Below are positions 6,549 to 11,982 of a stretch of 11,982 bases of DNA, piece after piece (the stretch's first letter is position 1; each line of letters starts with the position of its first letter). Source of the stretch: Planctomycetota bacterium (GTDB taxonomy: Bacteria; Planctomycetota; Phycisphaerae; UBA1845; CAIVHJ01); NCBI GenBank assembly GCA_022573485.1, contig JACZTW010000093.1, forward strand, positions 1 to 11,982, written 5' to 3'. The translations under genes were made by a program, and so were the position numbers. The notes under the pieces are model-generated. The model was given only the letters and a program-made list of their open reading frames with translations. It had not been told where the DNA came from and did not search any database.

Positions 6549-6679
6549 GGTGCTCGTCGGGATGCCCATGCCACGCGGTCGGTTGCACCAGGGATGGCGC
6601 GTGCATCGCGGAGGGAAATCATTGAGGGTTCGTAGCGGCTGCTAAACGGCAAGCCGGCGGTCGCGGTTTTTGGATTATC

Positions 6680-8272
6680 GTGTACAAGTTCTTTCTGATA
6701 TTTCGGTACTTGCGGAAGCGGCGGATCGCTTATTTTGCGATTCTGGCGGTGGCGTTGTGTGTGGCCATGGTGCTGGTCGTACACAGCGTGATGGGTGGGT
6801 TTCTCGACACAGTGCGCAATAGTTCGCGGCGGCTGCTGGGCGACGTCATTCTCGAAATCGGCAGCATGGAGACCTTTCCCTATTACGACGAATTCATCGC
6901 TGAATTGAACGAGAAGATGGGCGACGAGATCGTTGCCGCCGCACCGGTGATCATCAATGTCGCCTTGCTGAGGGTCTTCGGCGGGCTGGAGCGGGATCGC
7001 AATGATTACTGCATGATCAACGGCATTCGGCTGGACGAGTACCGCAAGATCAACAGCTTCGGCGACGGTCTGTACTACGACAAGCATTTCCCCGGCACGA
7101 CCACTCTGGAAGAACAGGCCATGCCCATGTGGCGTGTTGACGAGCGCGGTTTGCCGCGCTTGCCGGCGGATTACGAACGGGCGTACGCCGACTACCAGAA
7201 AGCAACGGATGACCCCGATGTGAAAGCAAAGTACAAACGGCAACCGTTCCAGCCCTACCCGGGGCCGGGCGTGTTCAAGTGGGCCGAAGGCCTGGGGTAC
7301 GACGAGTCTGACAGTGATCTTCTGCCGGGTATCATCATCGGCGTGGACATGGTGGCCTGGCGGGAAAAGGACGGCAGTTACACGCGCAAGTACGACAAAG
7401 GAGCGCGGGTCCGGGTGCAGGTGCCGTCGCTGACGCGCACAGGCGCTTTCAAGAAGACCGAGCCGTTCATTCAGGGTTTCTTCCGCTATGTGGACGATTC
7501 GCGAACAAAGATCTTCGACATCGACAGCAAGAACATCTACGTCGATTTCGACCTACTTCAGCGTTTGATGCAGATTGACGCCCAGGAGTATACAGACGGC
7601 TCGGGTTTGTCGGCGCCGCGGGCCACGCAGATTCAAGTCAAGCTCCACGAGGGAGTTGACTACAATCAGGCCCGCGACACCATCAGAACCCTGTGGGACG
7701 ATTTCGGAGCGCGCTATGCCGTGTTTTGTCCTGATCCTATGGACGCTTACTCGCTGATCCGGGGCATGCAAGTGCAGACCTGGGAAGAACGCAATGCCGG
7801 CTTTATCAACGCAGTCAAGAAGGAACGGATCCTGGTGGACATTCTGTTCTCTTTGATCAGTCTCGTGGCCGTTCTGCTGGTCGGTTGTATTTTCTATATG
7901 ATCGTGCAGGAAAAAACGCGCGAGATCGGCATCATCCGCAGCATGGGCGCGACGTCGGGCGGCGTGTGGGTCATTTTTGTGAGCTACGCGCTGGTGATCG
8001 GCATCGTCGGTTCCGCCATGGGCACAGTGGTCGGCGTGCTGTTCGTGCGCTACATCAACGAGTTCCAGGATTTCATCGCCGAAAAGATCCATCCGGAACT
8101 GCTTGTGTGGAGCCCGGAGAACTATGCCTTCGACAAGATTCCCAATATCGTGAAACCGTTCGATGCCGCCGTGATCGCCGGCATTGCCGTCTTTTCTTGC
8201 GTGCTCGGTTCTTTGGTCGCTGCGCGCAAGGCCGCCAAGATCTGGCCCGTGGATGCCATTCGCTATGAATAA
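6680..8272 (+). CDS. LolC/E-like (FtsX/MacB-type) ABC transporter permease
   Basis: The protein has 530 residues and four membrane helices: one at about 16-38 after a basic N-terminus (YLRKRRIAYF), then, after a large periplasmic domain (about 40-383), three at about 386-408, 429-456 and 496-514. This is the MacB-PCD plus FtsX layout. The segment VQEKTREIGIIRSMGA (409-424) is the cytoplasmic coupling helix that meets the ATPase and is characteristic of lipoprotein-releasing permeases. E. coli LolC and LolE have about 400 residues; the extra length here is in the periplasmic domain, including a charged, Tyr-rich stretch (about 150-200). With only one permease gene present, a homodimer (LolF-like) is likely. 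The GTG start gives the family-like N-terminus MYKFFLIFRYL; the ribosome binding site is poor. The end overlaps the ATPase gene by eight bases. Lipoprotein release is inferred from family; MacB-like export of other substrates is possible. Confidence 0.85.
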   Translation: MYKFFLIFRYLRKRRIAYFAILAVALCVAMVLVVHSVMGGFLDTVRNSSRRLLGDVILEIGSMETFPYYDEFIAELNEKMGDEIVAAAPVIINVALLRVFGGLERDRNDYCMINGIRLDEYRKINSFGDGLYYDKHFPGTTTLEEQAMPMWRVDERGLPRLPADYERAYADYQKATDDPDVKAKYKRQPFQPYPGPGVFKWAEGLGYDESDSDLLPGIIIGVDMVAWREKDGSYTRKYDKGARVRVQVPSLTRTGAFKKTEPFIQGFFRYVDDSRTKIFDIDSKNIYVDFDLLQRLMQIDAQEYTDGSGLSAPRATQIQVKLHEGVDYNQARDTIRTLWDDFGARYAVFCPDPMDAYSLIRGMQVQTWEERNAGFINAVKKERILVDILFSLISLVAVLLVGCIFYMIVQEKTREIGIIRSMGATSGGVWVIFVSYALVIGIVGSAMGTVVGVLFVRYINEFQDFIAEKIHPELLVWSPENYAFDKIPNIVKPFDAAVIAGIAVFSCVLGSLVAARKAAKIWPVDAIRYE

Positions 8273-8984
8273 GCCCGCGCAAACAACCGCCACCATACTG
8301 ACGGCCAAGCGCCTGACCAAGTTCTATCCCATGGGGATCGGTAGCGGCCTGGAAGTGCTCAAGGGCGCGTCGCTGTCGATCGCCACGGGCGAGTTTCTGG
8401 CCATCATGGGTTCGTCGGGCAGCGGCAAGAGCACGCTGTTGCATATCTTGGGCGCGCTCGACTCGCCGACCAGTGGAACGGTGCATTTCAATGGGCAAAA
8501 TGTCTTCAGCCAATCCAACAGTGCCCGCGATCGGCTGCGCTGCGAGTCGTTCGGATTCGTATATCAGTTCTACCACTTGCTGCCGGAATTGAGCGTGTTG
8601 GAAAACGCGATTTTCCCACAGATGATCCGAAACTCCACCTGGAAGTGGTTCAAAGAAAAACGGCGAGCCAAGCAACGGTGTTTGCAGATTTTGGAGAAAG
8701 TGGGGCTTCAGGATCGACTGAAGCACAAACCCAACGAATTGTCCGGCGGTGAGCGTCAGCGCGTGGCCATTGCCCGCGCCCTGGCCAACGATCCGCCCGT
8801 CTTGCTCGCCGACGAACCTACTGGTAACCTAGATAAGAAGACGGGCAGGGAGGTGTTGTCGTTGCTCCGCGACTTGCACGGAGCAGGGCAGACCATCGTC
8901 ATGGTGACCCACGATCCTGAAGTCGCTGGCGCGGCGGATCGAGTACTCCGGCTGGACGATGGGAAAATCGTGAGTGCCGGTTGA
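8265..8984 (+). CDS. lolD: LolD-like ABC transporter ATP-binding protein
   Basis: This 239-residue ATPase has all key motifs: Walker A GSSGSGKST (49-57), Q-loop FVYQFYHLLPELSVLEN (Gln101), signature LSGGERQRVA (159-168), Walker B VLLADEPTGNLD (179-190, catalytic Glu184) and H-loop His216 in VTHD. The FVYQF-HLLPE sequence around the Q-loop is typical of LolD within the MacB/LolD/FtsE group. It would power the adjacent permease in releasing lipoproteins from the cytoplasmic membrane. The start ATG at 8265 lies inside the end of the permease gene in another frame, so translation is probably coupled. A longer in-frame start at 8184 would overlap the permease by almost 90 bases and adds nothing family-like. 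Somewhat unusual is a basic stretch (WKWFKEKRRAKQR, 126-138) after the Q-loop region, where many LolD proteins have a shorter link. Confidence 0.9.
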   Translation: MNKPAQTTATILTAKRLTKFYPMGIGSGLEVLKGASLSIATGEFLAIMGSSGSGKSTLLHILGALDSPTSGTVHFNGQNVFSQSNSARDRLRCESFGFVYQFYHLLPELSVLENAIFPQMIRNSTWKWFKEKRRAKQRCLQILEKVGLQDRLKHKPNELSGGERQRVAIARALANDPPVLLADEPTGNLDKKTGREVLSLLRDLHGAGQTIVMVTHDPEVAGAADRVLRLDDGKIVSAG

Positions 8985-9049
8985 AAGCGGAGCGACTCTC
9001 GCGCCTCGATCGGCACCTGTGCCGCACGTGCTGGATGAAAGGCCACCAC

Positions 9050-9943
9050 ATGATTCATAAAGGACCCAACCCGTACGCTCCCGATCCCAATCTCAAGGTC
9101 TGGATCGACGGCGAGTTCTTTCCCGCCGACCAAGCCAAGATCAGCGTGTGGGATCACGGCCTGCTGTACGGCGACGGCATCTTTGAGGGGATTCGTATCT
9201 ACAACGGCAAGATCTTCGCCTGCACCGAGCATTTGGATCGTTTCTTCGAGTCCGCCGTCGCAGTCCGCCTGGTGCTGCCCATGACCAAGGATGAGATCCG
9301 CTCCGCCATGCGCGAAGCGCTGAAGGTCAATAGCCTTACGGAGGGTTACATTCGCCTGGTCGCAACCCGCGGCGTCGGCACGCTGGGCCTGAGCACCAAG
9401 TACACCGCCAATCCATCGATTATCATCATTGCCGCGACGATTGCACTGTACCCTCAGGAATTGTGTGACACCGGCCTGTCACTGATCAGTTCGTCTTACG
9501 TGCGGAACCACCCGAACTCGATTTCACCGCGCGTGAAGTCACTGAACTATCTCAGCAGCATCTTGGCCAAGACGGAAGCCCAGTTGCTGGGCGCGCACGA
9601 GGCAGTGATGTTCAATCATCTCGGATTCGTGGCAGAGTGCAGCGGCGACAACATTTTCATTGTGCGCAGCGGCGAATTGCAGACCCCTGATACGGCTGCG
9701 GGCATCCTGGCCGGCATCACACGAAACATCGTCATGGAGCTGGCGCGGCAGCGCGGCATCGCCGTGACTGAGAAGGCCCTGGTGCGCGACGACCTGTACG
9801 CCGCGCACGAATGTTTCCTCACCGGTACCGCCGCGGAGATCATCGCGGTCACTTCAATCGACGGCCGGCAAGTCGGCAACGGCAAACCCGGCGAAATCAC
9901 CAACGCTCTCAAGGCGGATTACGAAAAGTACCGCTCGGCGTAG
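9050..9943 (+). CDS. ilvE: Branched-chain amino acid aminotransferase (PLP fold type IV)
   Basis: The protein has 297 residues and carries the class IV aminotransferase features: DHGLLYGDGIFEGIR (35-49), the PLP-binding lysine Lys163 in PRVKSLNYLSS, AECSGDNIF around residue 198, and the family-typical FLTGTAAEI near the end. It should transfer the amino group between glutamate and the 2-oxo acids of valine, leucine and isoleucine, the last step of their synthesis. D-amino acid aminotransferase and aminodeoxychorismate lyase share the fold, but the FLTGTAAE and GDGIFEGIR forms favour IlvE. The start at 9050 is chosen because AAAGG lies seven bases before it. An in-frame ATG at 9035 and a TTG at 8981 overlapping the lolD stop would add residues unlike the family. 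It is the last gene of the plus-strand run from lysS; no terminator is visible after it. Confidence 0.9.
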   Translation: MIHKGPNPYAPDPNLKVWIDGEFFPADQAKISVWDHGLLYGDGIFEGIRIYNGKIFACTEHLDRFFESAVAVRLVLPMTKDEIRSAMREALKVNSLTEGYIRLVATRGVGTLGLSTKYTANPSIIIIAATIALYPQELCDTGLSLISSSYVRNHPNSISPRVKSLNYLSSILAKTEAQLLGAHEAVMFNHLGFVAECSGDNIFIVRSGELQTPDTAAGILAGITRNIVMELARQRGIAVTEKALVRDDLYAAHECFLTGTAAEIIAVTSIDGRQVGNGKPGEITNALKADYEKYRSA

Positions 9944-10045
9944 TGTTGCGTTTCATATGTCGTTCGACGATGCGTTCGATTGCGAGTTGACCCCGCGCGG
10001 ACGAAGATTTGGCGTTGATCCGTCGCGATCCTGTCGCAAGTTCCT

Positions 10046-10231
10046 TGTTTGTCACCAACTTTAGTCGGGTATGTGTTTAGCGCCTCCTGACTGAACCGCG
10101 GCCTTTAGGCTGCGGACCCCAGGCCGGCGACCTACGGATAGTCCGGACCCTGAAGGGCCCGGCTCAAGGACGTGCAAGGCCGGTCTTGACGCCACGCCAA
10201 TCACGTACGCGACTGAAGTTGGTGGCAAACG
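10046..10231 (+). ncRNA. Candidate structured RNA (long closing helix with internal hairpins)
   Basis: The arms 10046-10067 and 10210-10231 pair continuously over 22 positions (19 Watson-Crick, three G-U if read as plus-strand RNA). Inside, after a G/G mismatch, 10069-10075 pairs with 10202-10208 (seven pairs, one G-U), then 10077-10078 with 10199-10200 and 10080-10082 with 10195-10197. Enclosed hairpins are 10096-10115 (eight pairs, loop TTTA), 10143-10162 (CCGG stem, A/C mismatch, CCC-TGAA-GGG), and 10161-10171 with 10183-10193 (ten pairs with two single bulges); the last two share two bases and may be alternatives. A further six-pair stem, 10231-10236 with 10262-10267, follows the element. 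Four of the long-helix non-Watson-Crick pairs are G-U on the plus strand, mildly favouring that strand. No promoter or intrinsic terminator is clear. A decayed inverted-repeat mobile element is the main alternative. The rest of the gap (9944-10045) shows nothing recognisable. Confidence 0.5.
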
Positions 10232-10374
10232 TAGTGGTTGCCCGACTGCGGAGCGGATACGCACTGCAACGTCCGAAAAAAACACACTTCGCTCAATCAG
10301 GACAATGGATTCGCGGGAACCTCTGTCTGCTTGACGATAGCATGTTGAGTTGAGTGGTTACGGAGATCGCGACG

Positions 10375-10593
10375 ATGATGAGCTGGAAATTCGCGTTTGG
10401 CGCCGTTTTCATCTTGTGGGGCGTGTTCCTGTTCTTGCAGGTCATCGCCGTGGAAATCCGCAGGCATCGGCTGCAACTCGAAGCCGAGAAGCAAATGGAA
10501 GAAGACAAGGCGCGACGGGATAATCTCCTGCCGATCGCCACCGCCAGCCCCATCACTTATGCGCCGCCCGAGATCTCCGACGACTTTTCCTGA
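10375..10593 (+). CDS. Small membrane-anchored protein with charged helix
   Basis: The predicted protein has 72 residues: a short N-terminus, one transmembrane helix (about 5-26, FAFGAVFILWGVFLFLQVIAV), a strongly charged helix likely to form a coiled coil (about 28-50, RRHRLQLEAEKQMEEDKARR), and a Pro-rich tail ending DDFS. Basic residues directly after the helix place the charged part in the cytoplasm. The ATG at 10375 has GGAGA eight bases upstream; a second ATG follows at once, and the GTG at 10354 has no ribosome binding site. I do not recognise a family. Shape and size recall small scaffold or assembly proteins, but no function can be given. It is followed by a terminator shared with the converging gene. 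Confidence 0.65.
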   Translation: MMSWKFAFGAVFILWGVFLFLQVIAVEIRRHRLQLEAEKQMEEDKARRDNLLPIATASPITYAPPEISDDFS

Positions 10594-10668
10594 CCCGGAC
10601 ACTTCACCGGTGTTCTGCGCTATCAAATGTTTAGGGTGGCGCTCGCAGAGTTTGAAAAACGCTCGCCA

Positions 10669-10721
10669 CAGAAAGAAAAGGAGCCGGTCCATCGCGGCGG
10701 ACCGGCTCCCATCGTGTTTTT
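10669..10721. terminator. Bidirectional intrinsic terminator between converging genes
   Basis: GGAGCCGGTCC (10680-10690) and GGACCGGCTCC (10699-10709) form a perfect 11-bp stem with an eight-base loop. On the minus strand the stem is followed at once by TTTTCTTTC, a strong terminator for the Cys-rich repeat gene. On the plus strand a T-run (10717-10721) follows after seven bases, weaker but usable for the small membrane protein gene. Confidence 0.85.
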
Positions 10722-10783
10722 ACTGAATCGACCGCCTCAGTTGAATCGAAGCGCTACGATTCGATCGGCGCTGGCGCCCGCGG

Positions 10784-11982
10784 CTACGGAACGATCAGGA
10801 TGCAGTCCCGTGCGGAGAACGCCGTGCCGTTTTCGAGCACGCCGGACAGTTCGAGCGTCACTTGGCCGCTGCCCGGTGTCAGCCCGAGTACTGTGGAGAA
10901 CTGGCGAACTCGGAACTTCATCGATAGGTCATCGATGCCGTCTGAACTCTGGTCATCGTTGCACGTACACCCGCCGCACTCGACGTCTTGGGTGGACGGG
11001 TGGTTGATGTCCTTCACTCGGGTGAAGCTCGCGAGCGGCGTCATGTAGGGGCCGTCCGGGTGGCCGCAGAGCCGCAGTTTCAGACTGTCCCGAACCACCC
11101 TCTCGGGGGCGAAATCGAAGTCGCCGACCAAGAGGATCGGCACGATGCCGTTGCCAGCCGGATTGACCGGCGCCGGACAGGCGCCCTGCTTGATGATGAG
11201 CGTTTGCTGCTGACCCTGCTCCACGCATTCGCCGTCCACGCAGCTTTGGCCCGGCGGACAATCGATCGGTGTATACACGCATCCGAGTTCCGGATCGCAC
11301 TCGTCATCCGTGCAGGCATCCTCGTCGTCGCAGACGACGTCGTCGTGCGTACAGCCGGTGTCGGGATCACAGCCATCCTCGGTGCAGGCGTTGCCGTCGT
11401 CGCAGTCCAGCGGCGTGCCCGGCTGGCAACCGTCCACCGGATCGCACGTCTCCATGCCGTTGCACACATTGCCGTCGTCGCACTCTAGCGGCGGGCCACC
11501 CAAACACTGGCCGCCTGCGCAGCTGTCTTCAGTTGTGCAGGCATCGCCGTCATCACATTGTGTGCCGTCTTTAACGGGCGTGAGAATGCCGCAGTTGCCA
11601 TCGGCGCCGTTCGGATCACACGCCGCGATGTTGCATTGATCGCCGGCGCCCGAGCAATCGACCGGTGTTCCGGTAGGTTGGCCGCCTACACACTGGTCGT
11701 TCACGGTGCAGGCGTCGCCGTCATCTGCGAGAGTGCCGTCGGGCACGGGTGTAAGGGTGTCGCAGTTGCCCTCTTCACCGTTGGGGTCGCAGGAAGCAGT
11801 GTTGCATTGGTCGCCCGCGCCGGAGCAGTCCGGCGGGCCGCCGCCGGTGCAGCTACCGCCTTGGCAGGTCTCACCCACATTGCAGGCCTGGCCGTCGTCA
11901 CAGTCGGTGCCGTCGGCGACCGGCGTGAGCGTGTCGCAGTTGCCCTCCCCGCCATTGGGGTCGCAGGAAGCTGTGTTGCACT
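10784..11982 (-). CDS. Cys/Asp-rich repeat protein, C-terminal part (5' end outside window)
   Basis: The frame is open to the window edge, so the start lies beyond 11982; the ATG-like start at 11878 is internal. About 399 residues are visible. First come three units of 57-58 residues (each starting CN-A-CDPNG), then shorter units of 24-26 residues (CNGMETCDPVDGC, CTEDGCDPDTGC, CTDDECDPELGC), then CVDGECV. The CDDGNACT-type motifs are Cys-stabilised and Asp-rich, a style common in surface proteins of myxobacteria and planctomycetes and probably calcium-binding. The last 140 residues form a separate beta-rich domain (from IIKQGACPAPVNP to DLSMKFR and FSARDCILIVP), which I associate with planctomycete surface or secreted proteins and which ends the protein. 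The protein is presumably exported, although its signal peptide is not seen. A strong terminator follows the stop at 10784-10786. Confidence 0.85.
   Translation of the reverse strand, partial: CNTASCDPNGGEGNCDTLTPVADGTDCDDGQACNVGETCQGGSCTGGGPPDCSGAGDQCNTASCDPNGEEGNCDTLTPVPDGTLADDGDACTVNDQCVGGQPTGTPVDCSGAGDQCNIAACDPNGADGNCGILTPVKDGTQCDDGDACTTEDSCAGGQCLGGPPLECDDGNVCNGMETCDPVDGCQPGTPLDCDDGNACTEDGCDPDTGCTHDDVVCDDEDACTDDECDPELGCVYTPIDCPPGQSCVDGECVEQGQQQTLIIKQGACPAPVNPAGNGIVPILLVGDFDFAPERVVRDSLKLRLCGHPDGPYMTPLASFTRVKDINHPSTQDVECGGCTCNDDQSSDGIDDLSMKFRVRQFSTVLGLTPGSGQVTLELSGVLENGTAFSARDCILIVP
11465..11980 (-). repeat. Three tandem 57-58-codon coding repeats
   Basis: Units run (minus strand) 11980-11807 (58 codons), 11806-11636 (57) and 11635-11465 (57). 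Units 1 and 2 are nearly identical over their first 20 residues and also very similar in DNA, which indicates recent duplication or gene conversion; unit 3 is more diverged. More units may lie beyond the window edge. Confidence 0.85.

Noticed and set aside
5157..6569. Long minus-strand ORF (470 codons) opposite lysS
   Set aside because: lysS on the plus strand is certain from its class II synthetase motifs; the antisense product has shadow-like composition.
10125..10165. Resemblance of GGATAGTCCGGACC to the RNase P RNA conserved sequence GGAAAGTCCGGGCT
   Set aside because: The other conserved RNase P blocks are missing, and an RNA of the normal length starting here would run into the small membrane protein gene.
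10061..10285. Minus-strand ORF of 74 codons in the gap after ilvE
   Set aside because: It lies over the long helix and hairpins of the structured element, has no ribosome binding site or recognisable domain, and its frame is more simply explained as chance openness in GC-rich DNA.
10988..11488. Plus-strand ORF of 166 codons opposite the Cys-rich protein
   Set aside because: It is antisense to highly regular Cys/Asp repeats; its Val/Ala/Ile-rich product simply mirrors the repeated Asp and Cys codons.
11269..11980. Possible CRISPR array, suggested by regularly repeated DNA
   Set aside because: The repeats are long coding units in one open frame with conserved cysteines, and there are no short identical repeats with unique spacers.

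Overview
The window looks like a chromosomal segment of a GC-rich, Gram-negative-type bacterium, most probably a planctomycete (Planctomycetota, perhaps Phycisphaerae-like). The pointers are an exported NPCBM-domain protein, a very long Cys/Asp-rich repeat protein with a C-terminal domain I associate with planctomycetes, a lysS / Lol-type ABC transporter cluster, and REP-like GC-rich palindromes. This assignment is an inference from protein style; no rRNA marker is present.

Region 1 (1-1796): the 3' end of a respiratory gene, whose encoded C-terminus joins a cytochrome bd subunit I-like tail to a class I cytochrome c domain. It is followed, translationally coupled, by a nine-helix membrane protein whose first helix resembles CydA. 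Together they suggest a bd-superfamily oxidase that may take electrons through a haem c. The end of the first reading frame runs through repeat-like DNA.

Region 2 (1797-4645): a lipoprotein of unknown function, a DinB-like metal-binding protein, and an exported protein with four LSm-like beta repeats and a C-terminal NPCBM domain. The last has a perfect -10 hexamer so close to its ATG that the mRNA may be leaderless.

Region 3 (4646-5060): an intergenic region with three palindromes, an unlisted 33-residue single-helix membrane protein gene on the minus strand with a strong ribosome binding site, a tandem 21-nt repeat and a candidate lysS promoter.

Region 4 (5061-9943): lysS, then a LolC/E-like permease overlapping a LolD-like ATPase, then a branched-chain aminotransferase, all on the plus strand and possibly one operon. 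The permease and ATPase should extract lipoproteins from the inner membrane.

Region 5 (9944-11982): a 430-base gap containing an uncatalogued, highly structured element (a 22-bp helix with G-U pairs, extended inward, enclosing several hairpins) that is a good candidate for a structured RNA. Next are a small membrane-anchored protein, a bidirectional intrinsic terminator, and the C-terminal part of the Cys-rich repeat protein on the minus strand, running off the window. Best candidates for something new are the structured element, the small membrane protein, and the bd-like/cytochrome c arrangement.
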